Assembly: GCA_037501455.1 (NCBI GenBank)
Contig: CM074864.1
Coordinates: 20,764,001 to 20,828,000, forward strand
Direction of reading: 5' to 3'
Length of the DNA stretch: 64,000 nucleotides
DNA from: Lantana camara
Taxonomy: Eukaryota; Streptophyta; Magnoliopsida; Lamiales; Verbenaceae
The position numbers were made by a program, and so were the translations under genes. Positions 22,464 to 33,921 of the stretch are shown one piece after another. How positions within the stretch are numbered: position 1 is the stretch's first letter; the number at the start of each line of letters is the position of its first letter. The notes under the pieces were generated by a model. The model saw nothing but the letters and a program-made list of their open reading frames with translations. It did not search any database and was not told where the DNA came from.

Positions 22464-24132
22464 TTGTAACGGCCCCGTTTTTCTTATTTTGTACAGCATG
22501 ACATATGAGTTTACCTTATTGCGAGAAATAATTATTTATACGTGTTTCATATATTTAATTAATGTTAATTATGTTAATTATTATATTTTAAGTTTTATTA
22601 ATATTAATTTATATATTATTAATATGTTAATGCGCTAATTGATTTTTTTTTTTTTATTAGTGAATTTGTTATTAAAATCAATAATTTTGCATGCATGTTA
22701 CCTAAATTATTTACGTATTTATTAATATATTTATACACGTATATATATATATTAATAGTGTACGTGTGCATGAATTTAGTAATGCATGCATTTGTTATTA
22801 ATATCATAATTACGCATGCATGTATTATAAGTTATATATATACGTATGTGTTTTTATATTATTTAGAATATCATGAATTTTATTGTTACATTGCGTATGA
22901 GTGACATTTACGTGCTTCGTTTCTATTTGAATTGATACCGGAACTTCGTACAAATTTAATATGTTGAACTTATATGTGTCTTGTATATGAATATTTGTTC
23001 GTTTCGTATTTTCGGATTCATTTGCATGTGTTTCGGATTTAATTTTAATTTTGGAATCCAAGTCGAAGGCTAACGAGCAATTAGCGCACCCTTGGTTCCG
23101 TATTTAATATCTTGAGCTCGGGAACTCAGATTCGAGTTCCGTCAACTTCGCTGAACTCATAACAAAAATTTGAGTTTAGTAAACTTAGCCTTATATTTTT
23201 CTAACGTCATTTGAACCTCCGAAATTCAACCGAAAAATGAAACGGCGACGAAACTGACCTTGTTGCACTAAAATAACCATATCTTGTTCAAACCTTGACC
23301 AAATTAACTATCGTTAGACTTTTTGGAACCCTAACTCAACCCTTTATTCAGACATTAACCCCCCAAACCGAGATAACCCTTCCCACTTGCTGAAAATTGG
23401 CCAAACATCATCTGCTTCCCAGTTTTTCCCGTAGCTCAAGCCCTACCAAGAGATTCAAGCTCAAATCTGCTTCCAAACCTCCATTAATCCACAAGGTAAG
23501 CTTGGATATGTTATGTCCATTCAATATGAGTCATTTTCATTCATTCATTCCCAAATTTGAGCATGGTTTCATGGATTTCTTGCCTGAGTTCGAAATAATA
23601 GGTTTAGAGCAAATTTGTTGATCTCTTTCGTTTCTTCATGGATTTGATTGATTCCAAGCCTAAAAATGATTGTTTTGACATTCTCTTTTCTTTTATGATC
23701 ATTGATTACATGGTAATTGAAGTATTCATGAGTTATCATTTAGGACACTTTGAGAAAATTCATGAAATAAACTCACATATCATCATCTCATGTCTGAGCT
23801 TCCTTGGGGCTGACTTGTATGATAATTTGGAGTTGTTTTGCTGCATATTTGATAGCTTAATTGTCCTTAACTTGTTGGGAATAAATGAGATCAGTTGTGC
23901 CCTGTTTTCGCGTGAGTTTTGCCCTATTTTGGGACTGAGATGTTGCTGTCAAAGCTGCTGCATTCTTGTTCTTTTGCTGTCAGTTTTGGGGGTTGTTTTG
24001 GGGCTGAATTCTTGTTGCATTTCATGCCATTTATTGCTACATATGTTGCCTATTTGTTGCTTGAGATGTTGCTGCGTTTAAGCTAGAAAAACAGGGGTTT
24101 ATACCTGCGTTTTGGTTGAGCTGCTGCGTTCC

Positions 24133-24257
24133 GACACGGGGGTGTCATTCTGTCCCTTTTCAGCTGGTAACGGGCGTGCTAGAGGGGCGGTTTTCTCTGT
24201 ACCGAGACACGGGGGTGTCACGGTTTGTTCTTTGATGGTGACACGGGGGGTGTCACC
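24133..24257 (+). repeat. GACACGGGGGTGTC hairpins, second LTR copy
   Basis: Units occur at 24133-24146, 24206-24219 and 24237-24257. The last is GGTGACACGGGGGGTGTCACC, a longer stem than in the 5' copy. Confidence 0.8.
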
Positions 24258-24567
24258 TTGTAATTCCATGCGTATCTTGGTGTTGCCGTGAGCTGCTGCT
24301 GCTGCTGCTCGTTTCTTTTCTTTCCTGCATGAATGTTGATTGTTAATGCATAATGTTTGCATGCATATTGTGTGTGTATGTGCATGCATGGCCTTGAATG
24401 TTAATTGCATGCATTTTATGAAATTAGCATAATGCATGAAGTTGCATGCATGTATAAATGCTGCATGCATTTTAAGAAATTGCATGGAATGTTGTTGCAA
24501 GTGTGGTACGTAGCATGCATGTAATTGTTATGTTCTAATTTAAATGTGATTTAACTTGTGCTATGAT

Positions 24568-25416
24568 TGATGGTGCTGGAAATCGGGTTTCCAAAGATGC
24601 AACAACACTTTAGTATTTGTATGGAAAGGGAAAGACCATCACAGGCGTGAGGGCCTCAGGATCTGGGTTTCCTTTTAAGCGTGGGTTCTTCCAGCTAGGA
24701 TAACTCCAAGGATGCAAGTTGTAAGGACGATGCTATTGTGGTGAAAACGGTGAGGAGCTTGAGAAGATCAATGGAAATGCCCAGAACGATGTATGCTCTC
24801 TGTATGCAGATGATGACTTGGGGGAGAATGCATGTGTTCTCCCCTATTTATATGTTAGGGGTGAGGGTAAATGGGTAAACTGACCATGTGGTCCCAAACC
24901 TGTGTTGCCCTAACACGTGGCAGCCTTTGAGGATATGAAAATGACACTTCTGAAAAGGGAGACGGCGTGTCAGGTGCACGGTGCGCACTACCTTTGTGTC
25001 AGAGGTTGTTGACGAGGGTCGCATGAGTGGAGGGTCCCGGATCCGTCTTATGAGGGTTCAGGTCCACCATGGCGGTGGGGGATGACTTACGAGCGATTAG
25101 TGACGCTCGAAGAGTGCTCGGATGGGTTCCTCATGGTTCATGAGCTTTGAGCGTCAAAACCCGAGCGACAAGTATATGGCCCTCGCGGGGATGATTCCTT
25201 AATAAAGGTAACCCCGAGGGCCGATACGTGAGAGCCGGGCCTGCCTGCTCATCCTCGCCGTTTAACTGGTTGTTCGAGGCTCAGGGGCCCATATTAGTTG
25301 GCAAGTGAGTGAGCAGGGTTGGTCCACTAGCCCGTCAACGCGAGGGTGTAATCTCAGCATTAGCAGATGGTGACAAGTGGACGGTCCTGATACGAGCGCA
25401 TTTTTGGGCCTCATCA
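24568..25416. mobile_element. Element H: solo LTR (849 bp)
   Basis: It starts TGATG and ends CATCA, which are exact inverted repeats. It is flanked by a 5-bp TSD, ATGAT (24563-24567 and 25417-25421). Removing it restores the B LTR. It is GC-richer than its surroundings and has a TATTTATAT promoter-like motif near 24845. There is no PBS, coding region or second LTR, so recombination between its LTRs probably removed the rest. The family is unknown and no full copy is in the window. Confidence 0.85.
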
Positions 25417-25793
25417 ATGATTATATTTGAAATTCTTGAATTGAATTGATTGAAATGTGAAATTATGATTCGAATGAAAGTGAACGCTTCTAATGTAGAA
25501 TGAAATTGAATAATAGTGAATAACTTGATTATATAATTTAAATTCCTTTGACGTGAAATGTGAAGGATATGAACTCGTTTGAATACGAATGCTTCATTGA
25601 ATGAATGAATTGAATGTTTATATGTCTTTAAGACTTTAATAGTGCACATGAATGTGTTCATTACATTATAGCATAGAGTGTGTGTATGTCCCCATTCGCC
25701 GTGATTTGGCTCGGGTATGGATCGTACATTTCATATTCGGGTCGGGTTTCTATGCGGGGGATGTGACACCTTGCGCTCGGGTGTTACACGCTG

Positions 25794-26800
25794 CCGTTCA
25801 AGGGATGAACGAGCATGACCCTACAGGAGTGGATCAGATTTTTGAGGAGATGAATTTGTCCCTACTGATACAAAATCAAGGGGAAAGGGTTTTTCAACTG
25901 CTGAATAGTGCCGTTAGGCCGCAGGATCGTCAGGTTACGGCAGCTATCGCTGGTCCTCAAAAGGGAGTAGGAACTTCCGAGCGTCAGGCCGATGAGGAGC
26001 CTCCCCGTAAACACCGTCGAAAGGGGAAGGAACCAGTGAACCAAGTAAGGAAGTCCAACCCCCACCAAACAGATAGGGCTCCGGACGATATTGAGAGTAC
26101 ACTGATGCTCACGGAGTTAACCACTTTAAAGACGCAGGTTTACTGGGATAATGTTTATATCACCCGCCTCCCTACTGAGTATGAGCGAGCCAACCATCCA
26201 CCTCCTGGAAAGATGACCGTCTACAGAGAAGCTGTTTTTGCTAGGGGCTTGAGGTTTTCGATTCCGGCCCCGATTGCTACTCTGCAGAATTCTTTGAATC
26301 TATGCCCTTGGCAGATCTTGCCCAAGGGAATAGCCTTGATGAATACTTTTGTAATATTGATGAGGGCTATTGGTCATGAGCCCTCGTTCGACAATTTCAA
26401 CAGTTTGATCCAGGTAGCCCGCTCTCCCCGCTCGTCTCCGAGGGATGGGTTTTACTACGCCCAAGCCAAGTCCGACTTAAAGATGATTGATTCACCCTCA
26501 ACTTCTTTTGTAGAGAATTGGAAGGAGTAGTTCTTCTTCGTGGGGGCACCAAGCAGAGTGTTTAGTGTTCCCCGAGAGTGGGTGATGCACGGAGAAGGGT
26601 CCATTGTGAAGCACAGATCTGGGGATAAACTTTTTGAGCAATGGGCAAAGGGGCTAGCCCTCGTGATGAAGAATGAGAAATGGCTGATTAAAGCCAAGGA
26701 CCTGATGCGCAATGAAGAAGTATTATTCCGCTATGGGCTCGTGAGTCCTCCAGAAATGATAGTCAACCCTCCCGCTCGAACAATGGACCGAGACGGTTAG
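25794..26800 (+). pseudogene. Decayed 'putative gypsy type transposon' protein, central domain
   Basis: The frame continues in phase from 7024 once element B is removed. A basic, Pro/Arg-rich stretch (PPRKHRRKGKEPVNQ) precedes a domain reading VYREAVFARGLRF, then a Leu-rich LNLCPWQILPKG and an aromatic/hydrophobic helix. This resembles the Transposase_28 (putative gypsy type transposon) domain of plant retroelements; the match is from memory. A TAG at 26528-26530 interrupts it and the frame then runs to the TAG at 26798-26800. The molecular role of this domain is not known to me. Bases 26801-26932 hold a T-rich tract ending in AG and may be an intron. Confidence 0.65.
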
Positions 26801-26932
26801 ATTCTAGGAACTAACTTTGCTAACATTTAGAGTAGGAATGCTAACTCTTTAAATTTTGTTGCATTGTATAAGTATACTGGATATGATCATCGGACGCTCA
26901 TTTGTTCCTTGCATGCATACGTAGACATCCTA

Positions 26933-28476
26933 ATGGCAGGAACAAGCACTGAGAGCATCGCGGCCCTGATGCGTGCTAGCAGGGTAGGTAATAACTAGCC
27001 CCAGCAGCAACAACAGCCCCAGACTACCCCACGAGGGGCCTATGGGACCAGAATAGGGTCCGGGAGAGGTGAAGGCGGTCGAGGGGCCGGCCGCGGAGAT
27101 GGAGGTGATGACCGTGGGGCAGGCAATATTGAAGATTTGACGATTGAGGACGCTCACGGTGCCACTCCTCCGGGTACCCTTGCTCCCTTATCCGCTGAAG
27201 GACGAGCCCAATAGGACCCTCACAGACCCAGCTCGGGGGTGATTCTCCGGGACCTGGGGGAGGATCGTTCTGGGCCCTCGAAGAAAAGAAAGATGCTCGC
27301 AGACTCCATCCCCATTTCTGGTAAGGGAAAACAGGTAGTTGTGAGGGATCCGGGCGAAGATGGTGACACCCCATCCTCCGAGGATGAGAGTTTTTGGAAA
27401 TTTGAGCACGAGGGGGACACACACTACAGACGCTCGACGGATGATGGCCTCGTACTCTTAACTGATTCTCCTTCTTTCCGGAATGTCATCACCGGGCTGG
27501 TCCATTACATGAGGTTCTCCGGGGACCACCAGTTGTTGAATAGGCAGTCGGCGGCGAAGGTGGTGGCTGATGCTTGTTATGCCCTCATGGCGGTAAGTAC
27601 TCGAGCCCTCCTTTTGATTTCTAGGATTTCCCAAGCAATCTTACAAAGTTTTATTACATGTGTAGGGAGTGATTCCAAGGCTAAAAAACTTGCAGAGGCG
27701 CTCAGAGACCTACTCTGAGCGTAAGGACAAATACAAGAAGCTCCTACGCATCACAGACCCCGGCCAGTTGTAGAGAGACTATGACTCAGTCTGCGCTCAG
27801 TTCACATCACTTTGGCTGGAACATGACAAGGTAAAGAAGACGCTCGAGGATCAAGAGGCTGCCTGGCAAAGATTAGATGACCGGCACAAGAAGCTGAAGA
27901 CCTAGCGCAACAAGCTGAGGGACGACAATAAAGACCTCACCAAGCAACTGACCGAGCGTGACCAACAACTAGAATCCGTGAGGAAGGAGCTTGCTGACTC
28001 GCAAGGGCAAGTTGTGAGTCTTGAGTCAAGGGTCGCTTGGGATGCGGTCCTCAAATTCTTGTGCTCCTAGGCTTTTGGCTTCATTGCCAACCTCCATTGT
28101 TTCGACAACGCCAGACCCATCTTCTGGAAATTCGCAGGCCAACTGATCAAGTTGGGGATGGTGCTCCCCAGCGCTCGCACCAATGATCACTTGCGCATGG
28201 ACCTGGACTGGGGACCCAGCTGACAACTTGACAGAACCGGAGTATAATGACTTGGTTACTATGCTCCAAGAAGAGTTTATGGCGGCCAATCCCATAGACC
28301 CTGAGCCTATGGTGGTGGACGAGGGTGCCGATGACGTTCAGATCTCCAATCCCGAAGTCTTAATGCCCATTCCGCTGGGGACTGCACCTCTCGTACCTCA
28401 AGCCTCGTAGACTCCCAATCTAAATGCTCAAGGTTCCACCCGTTCAGCCGCAGCCTCTGGAAGCCAACCGTCGTAA
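26933..28476 (+). pseudogene. Decayed gypsy-type transposon protein, C-terminal coiled-coil part
   Basis: From an ATG at 26933 the frame encodes a Gln run, a Gly/Arg-rich region and a Ser/Glu-rich linker. A helical domain (SFRNVITGLVHYMRF and following) comes next, then after a short intron a long Lys/Glu/Gln-rich coiled coil (about 27800-28015). The last part (QEEFMAANPIDPEPMVVDEGADD) is in a different frame, so a one-base indel lies near 28200. Premature stops at 26996, 27212, 27771, 27903, 28068 and 28408 are all TAG. The likely true end is the TAA at 28474-28476. The order (GR-rich, helix, coiled coil, acidic tail) is usual for the non-enzymatic ORF of such elements. Confidence 0.6.
27593..27665 (+). 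other. Short intron in the decayed transposon gene (73 bp)
   Basis: It opens GCG|GTAAGTAC and closes ATTACATGTGTAG|GG, is T-rich inside, and removing it keeps the frame (ALMA then GVIPRL). Donor and acceptor both fit plant consensus. Confidence 0.7.
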
Positions 28477-28795
28477 TGCCTTTTTCTGTTTAGCTCTTTA
28501 ATACATTCAACTCTTGCAATAATTTCCTTGATTTGTAATGCTCTCTTTCTTGCTTAATACTATAATTCTCCCTCTTTTTATGACAATGGAATTTTGCTTT
28601 CATCCTTCATTGTTGTGATGTTTTGAATGTTGTCTGTTGATTTCCTTTTGATGCTTGGATTTTTGTGATATGTGAATGTATGGATGCGAGGGTGCGCTAT
28701 ATGAGGAGTACCCTAGCCATATTCATCATAGGGCTCAAACTTGAACTTAGAAATCCACCAGGGGTTTGCTAAATGTTTGCCTTAGATAAAAATTT
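28477..28795 (+). other. 3' flank of the decayed transposon gene
   Basis: A T-rich stretch without ORFs continues past the stop codon to the insertion point of element D. I see AATAAT-type motifs but nothing decisive for polyadenylation. After D the sequence continues at 36295. Confidence 0.5.
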
Positions 28796-30027
28796 GTCCA
28801 TGTAGCACCCCTTAACACGTGGAGGTACCACACCCCCGCACTATAGGTCAATCCACATACGAAATGGCCAATCCGTACATGAACCAACCTATAGCGAACG
28901 GGTGATGATGCAATACACGACAAGCTAGGCGGGATTACTTATACATGCAACAAAACAAAGCGGAAGCATAAACTAGTTTCTTTCAAATATTTCCATTTAT
29001 CAAATCATGACATTTCTTGTTTACCAACTAAAATATGTTCTAACTCTACATATCAATACATTATCATTTCCTAAAATGCATAACAAATAACATTAAGCAT
29101 AATTCCCTCGAACAATATATAAACAATCAATTAAAATGCACCGTGTATGACTCGACTACCCGGACTGGACTCAAACTCGACTCCCGCCTAGCGTGCACCC
29201 GCAATCACCTGAAAGGTGGAGGCGTCAGTCTATGAAGACCGAGTGAGGGGTTTACATATATATTAGCGCAGATAACATGCAAGTTATATTCTCGGGTAAA
29301 GATATATAGCTTCGCCCGAGAATACAACTATCAATATTAAATACTTGTTCATTTTCATGCAATCAATACATGGCCCCGGCGAGTAAGGACGGTCTCCAAC
29401 CGAACTCCAAATGTACATGAACATGCTTGCTTGATTATTAAACAATAAGTGATCATGCAATTCAATTATCGTGCAATCGTGCATGTGTAATCATATAACA
29501 CGTTCATGGAATGGAAATCATGCAATAACCCGAGGACAATCCGCGGTGCCGGACTCATCCCCAGTCTCCTTCTTCCTCCGGTTGATGATGGGATTGCAAG
29601 GCCCCATCATCCATGCGTGTTGAGCAGAGGGTACATGAAACCCTAAGCCCGGAGCTCCTTCCTCCACTAACCTCCTAGCGGATTCAGGGGTGACCCCAAA
29701 TGTGGTGAGGATAGTGCCAGAGTTACCCGTCAGCCCTTGCTTTCCCGGTTGGCTCTAGTCACTACCCTCGGGCCTAACGTGAACGGTCATGCTACTCGCC
29801 TAAACATGCACGAAACATGGCTTGCTTGCTTGCTTGCTTTCATGAACATGACTTGAAATGATAAGTGACTTTATAAAATTATAACTATAATTACCTTTGG
29901 CCGAAAGAACACATAAGGGAATACGGGTTCTATATAACTAGTAATTAAACCTCGCATGACAGGCGACATGACGACTCGTGAATACGTGAACGTGATCATG
30001 CTCGACAATCTCCACCCTGGAGAATAA

Positions 30028-30831
30028 CTGGACAAGAAACGGGACAATGTACGTGCATGAGACCGTAATTCAAGAATATTACTTCATATAAGACGCACGG
30101 CGTGATCAAGTACGAGACATCACACAATAAACAATGTAGCATATAAATATCATGTTTTGGCATGTAATCATTCATATAATAACAATTTGGGGTCAAATAT
30201 ACCATTAGAATTAAGATCCAAAATTATAATTTTATGCAGAAACTTTTCTTCTGTCAGTGGGGTGGGAACGGCCGTTCCAGGTTTTAGTTCAAAGTGGGAA
30301 GGGTCGTTCCCGCCTCCCCGAAGTGCTCCCCGAAGATGGGAACGGTCGTTCCCGTCTGTGAGACAAAGTGGGAACGGTCGTTCCCGTTCTCGCCGCCTGC
30401 ATATTATTCAAATCTTTGGGAACGGTCGTTCCCTAATTACAAAGGGAATGGGAAGGGCCGTTCCCGTTTTACAGAAGATGCAGAAGAACTGGGGAAGAAA
30501 CAGGGGAGCTACGGACCAAGCTCCAAATCCCCCAAACACTTACAATTCAAATCCATATGTTATAATTCCTAGAAGGAAACATACATACATGCTTATAGTG
30601 CAATAAAACACAATATAAACACATGTTTCATGCCTTGATCATCAGAATTCTCACTTCAAGCTCAAATATCCAATTACATATAATTCCATAATCTTCAAGA
30701 TTCATACATGAAATTCAAGCCTAAAGCTTGAAATATTGCTTCTAACATCATATATACAAGTTATTATATCAAAATCATAACCCTAGCTTCACACATAATT
30801 TCCAAGAAATCATATATACAACCATCTCTAC
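30028..30831 (-). other. Predicted LTR intron 1 of element D
   Basis: On the minus strand it opens TTCAAG|GTAGAG and closes CCGTTTCTTGTCCAG|. In the 5' LTR the same intron is 35132-35936. The following exon 2 would be about 72 nt (29956-30027). The next donor is altered: where G has GTCAG|GTAAGG, D has GTCAT|GCGAGG, so intron 2 may have lost normal splicing in D. Confidence 0.45.
30263..30465 (-). repeat. GGGAACGGYCGTTCCC palindrome array of element D
   Basis: Units occur at 30263-30279, about 30295-30311 (imperfect), 30338-30353, 30370-30385, 30418-30433 and 30450-30465. The core GGGAACGGCCGTTCCC is a perfect 16-bp palindrome; many copies have one changed base. The repeated peptide patterns in open frames here come from these palindromes. 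Confidence 0.9.
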
Positions 30832-31184
30832 CTTGAATGAAAGAAGGAGAAGAAAAGATGAAGATGTGATGAAGATGATGTCCCAAGACCTCCAATTCTT
30901 CAAAGATTTTAGCAAGGAATGATGAAATCTCTCCTTCTCTTGGTTTAGGTTTGGATCGGTAGAGAGGAGAAGCAAATTTGGGATGTTTGGCATGAAATGG
31001 AAATGAAATATGTGGAAGGAATGTATATACCGACATGTTAGGGGGAAAAATGTAATATTGATGATCAATCCTCCAAATACCGTAAGTTATGCAATTGAGG
31101 ATAAAAGGTTTGGAAAAGATCAATTAAGTCCTCTAATGTTTTCATGCAATTAGGTCCTGACTGTCTGAAAATCGGGGCGTTACA

Positions 31185-31203
31185 ATTATCTCCCCCTTAA
31201 GAG
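31185..31203 (-). other. Polypurine tract of element D
   Basis: Read on the minus strand, CTCTTAAGGGGGAGATAAT directly precedes the TGTAACG start of the 3' LTR. Confidence 0.85.
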
Positions 31204-31432
31204 AATCCGTCCTCGGATTCAATGTCCTGAATTCCTGGAATTTAATTGGCTCTTACGTGTTCATCCCAAGGGGGTTAGCTACTCCCCGTCAGGGATTAGT
31301 TCGAAAGAGATCTTCAATTCACAAGGTTCTTCAATGTGCGTAAAGTCCCGACCCTCAACTTTCCGGAGCCTAAACACTTGTAAGAAAATCTAACCTTCCA
31401 CTAGAACAAGTTGCCAAGTAGCTGCAAATATT

Positions 31433-31536
31433 GAGAGTGCCCCGTCTCTCAAACAATTAACGAGAGAACCCCGTCTCTCGAACAAGTAGCAAGAGAACCC
31501 CGTCTCTTAATAACCCTGAGAGAATCCCCGTCTCTC
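31433..31536 (-). repeat. GAGAGACGGGG hairpin array of element D
   Basis: Units occur at 31433-31450, 31461-31480, 31491-31508 and 31518-31536. The third has AAGAGA opposite TCTCTT, keeping the stem; the first has an internal mismatch. Confidence 0.85.
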
Positions 31537-33137
31537 ATGCACATGAAATAAAAGTTCAAGCGACCACTTAGATAAATATTTGCAAGTAACACACAAGAAT
31601 CAAATAAAATTATTACTTATGCAACTATTAGTTCACAAAAACAATTAATAGTAAACAATGAATCGTATACAAGAATGACAGATAATAATAAACAGATAGT
31701 AACAAAATAATGATGCGCGTGGTATGCATGATTAAGTGTACCGTTCACCGAGGATTGAAGTTCCGATGTTGAAATAACTCGGCTGAATTCTTGATTCTTT
31801 TAGTTGCCATTTCTTTCCACTTGGTGCCACTACGGTTCAATATTCCCATTCTTGATAGCCATCTCTGTCCTCGTGCTATTTTGTAACATAATCCATAAAT
31901 CATCATTAATCACCATATCTTCAGACCCGTGGTAATCCTAGATTTACCGATCGCACCATTCTTTACTTTAATTGCCATATCCACTTGCGGGTTTTGAAAT
32001 TGAAAACAACCCGAGATTTCTTGTCATGGAATAATTGTATATTCAAGCTTAAAAGACTAGCTTTATGCTCCAGGCAAGCTCTTATCCGACAAACAGAGAG
32101 AACAGGTTTTACCATTTTCTATACCTCGGTAATCCAAGTAAAACATCTTCCTGAAGCACAGATCTTAACTCTTTGTTTGAAATCCGAAAGTTGAGCTCCT
32201 ATTTCCTTATTCAAGAGCACGGCGGATGTTTGGTGCAGGAAAGAATGAAAGTTGTAATCCCTTACGAGTAACTCAGCACGTACACTTGCATAGAACCCGA
32301 AGAAATCGGATCCTAGTGAAACTTTTCCTTGTAAGATTCTTATCTTTGATCAAAGTATGCTCAATTAATTTATAAAAGTCGTTATCTCTCCCATTTCCAT
32401 TACTAACACTTGATCCGAAATTAATAACCTTTGTAATTCTACTTACTTGGTTATTCGCTTTCCCTTCTACTTCCCACTTTCTTCTCTTCCGTTTATTGTA
32501 GACATTCCGATAGCAAGAGGGATTAAGATTCAAGATTTACTATCCAAATTTAGCCGGATCGGATCCCTTCTCCCATTTACTGAGTCAATTGATATCCTGA
32601 GACTATCGGAGAACTGCAGACGGTGTACCCACATTCTTGAAAACGGTGATAGGACAAAAGTACTGTCGATGATGAGATTTTCTATGTGTAAGAGGGAGAG
32701 AAGTTTAAATTATTGAAAACTTCTTTCACATGGTTCTGATAAAGGTTTCCAAGAAGAATCGGTTTGCTTAAATTTCCCACTCTCCCGAGTACCATTTACC
32801 TTCAACTTAATTTTATTTTCCGGCCGACTCTCCCCCTTAAGAAAAATAGAAAATTTCTTATTCTTTAGATTCATTCTGTCCTTTCCCACTTGCAAGCTTC
32901 TCAGCTGATTCAATTCCCCTAACCTTTCCCTCGTCCTACCTGTTATTAATCAAGATTTTGATTAATGGTTCCTTTCTAATCTTTTCTGTTAATGATATAC
33001 CCAACTTGAAATTCCTTGACTGTCACCACTCTGATTTAATATTAAAATTTTCCAGCATCCCACAACCCTTCTGCTATTCGTGAAAATATCATATCCCGTA
33101 CTTACCACCTACTGGTTCTAGAGTTGATAGGGAGAGC

Positions 33138-33407
33138 CTATTAACAATAAACACTAAATAATGCATGATGGTTAAAGTGTCAATGCACGTCACATACCTA
33201 TCAACAATTTAAAATGCAACACGTTGGGACAATTATGTCAGCTTGAAGATATACTTATAAGTAAAGCAATTTAAATACTTCAACTAATTTAAGCATATAC
33301 TTAATGCATCAAGTAGGTAATTCAATAACATCTATAACAATATTTATAAATACAAGGCAGTTCAATTAACAATTATGATGCACGTGTTTATGAATGCATT
33401 GGAGAAC
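33138..33407 (-). other. Conserved AT-rich, intron-like module of element D
   Basis: On the minus strand it begins GTGTCAG|GTTCTCC and ends ATTGTTAATAG|G, with TTTAACC near the end. It matches 47495-47764 of element G in length (270 bp) and content. Confidence 0.4.
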
Positions 33408-33902
33408 CTGACACCGTAAAAATGTTGGGCTCAATTCCGGGGTCCATTCTTGGTTGACCGAATTGCAACTTGATTCAAGCGGTTGATCAGTCTCTTAAAT
33501 TCCAAAATCCTCCGACCTTGATTCATACATTTCCAAAACCTAGCACTCACAACTTACTTTGCAATTAAATGCATGGGGGTGAAGCGTGTTCATGCCACGT
33601 AATTGTCACATAATTAATACCAGCGAGAATTTAATATACAATGCAACAATTAATTTATCAATGCTTGGAATAAAACACGTCGAGCAAATAATTCCAAACG
33701 ATTCAAAAATCAATTAATTAGCAATTAATAGCAGAAATCAATGCAAGGCACAAGTTATCAAGTAATTTTAATCAATTCAAAGAGTTCAAGGAAATCAAGG
33801 CATTCAAATAATATGCCAGACTCTCAAGTTGTCAAGAAGTTCCTATGCCGTACGACCTAGACTCGACCTGAAACGACACGTGAACCTCGGTTTTGCAATC
33901 GG

Positions 33903-33914
33903 GCTCTGATACCA
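33903..33914 (-). other. Primer-binding site of element D
   Basis: TGGTATCAGAGC on the minus strand, just inside the 5' LTR that starts at 33922. Confidence 0.9.
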
Positions 33915-33921
33915 CCTTAGA

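Larger units (their letters stand above)
19025..22464 (+). other. Element B interior: degenerate coding remnants
   Basis: The longest remnant is an open frame at 19867-20154 (95 codons) with a charged, helix-prone middle (DMEQQMGKIKKGKDRLKDY). A stop-containing version lies in element C near 11450, so both descend from one former protein I cannot name. An AT-rich intron-like module spans 20437-20621. GGTGAACGGTAC occurs near 21943. No gag zinc knuckle or pol motif was found. Confidence 0.65.
7025..25788 (+). mobile_element. Element B: LTR retrotransposon, pol-less, hosting C and H
   Basis: It is bordered by an exact 5-bp TSD, CGCTG (7020-7024 and 25789-25793), and starts TGTAACG and ends GTGTTACA. 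The PBS (19033-19044) and purine tract (22447-22463) orient it to the plus strand. Element C lies in its 5' LTR and solo LTR H in its 3' LTR. With both removed, it is about 8.5 kb. The interior has no intact gag or pol. Confidence 0.95.
22465..25788 (+). repeat. Element B, 3' LTR (interrupted by H)
   Basis: It matches the two 5' LTR fragments. It is interrupted at 24568-25416 by solo LTR H and lacks the AT-rich segment around the microsatellite. It ends GTGTTACA next to the CGCTG target repeat. The 147-codon frame at 23638-24081 is not protein-like: the 5' LTR copy (17563-17998) is broken by a stop. Confidence 0.95.
28801..31184 (-). repeat. Element D, 3' LTR (2384 bp)
   Basis: On the minus strand it begins TGTAACGCCCCGATTTTCAG, like G, and ends GGGTGCTACA. 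It keeps about 35 bases near 29260-29300 that differ in the other copy. A 10-bp stem in the intron-2 region pairs 29287-29296 with 29315-29324. The open frames at 30157-30606 run through the hairpin array and are not genes. Confidence 0.95.
31204..33902 (-). other. Element D interior: no intact ORF
   Basis: Minus-strand landmarks follow the order seen in G. They are a degenerate purine-rich stretch, an AT-rich module (33138-33407), further degenerate sequence, GGTGAACGGTAC (near 31740), the hairpin array (31433-31536), and a block around 31250-31300 shared with C and G. Short open frames at 32273-32913 have no recognisable family. Confidence 0.7.

Noticed and set aside
23638..24081. 147-codon open frame in the B 3' LTR
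   Set aside because: The 5' LTR copy is broken by a stop, and the composition (Leu, Cys and Phe from T-rich DNA) is not protein-like.
30157..30606. 149-codon open frame with repeated ERSFP-like peptides (also at 35261-35710, 45130-45537 and 50826-51311)
   Set aside because: The repeated peptides are the GGGAACGG palindromes read as codons. Frames exist on both strands and the array lies in non-coding LTR.
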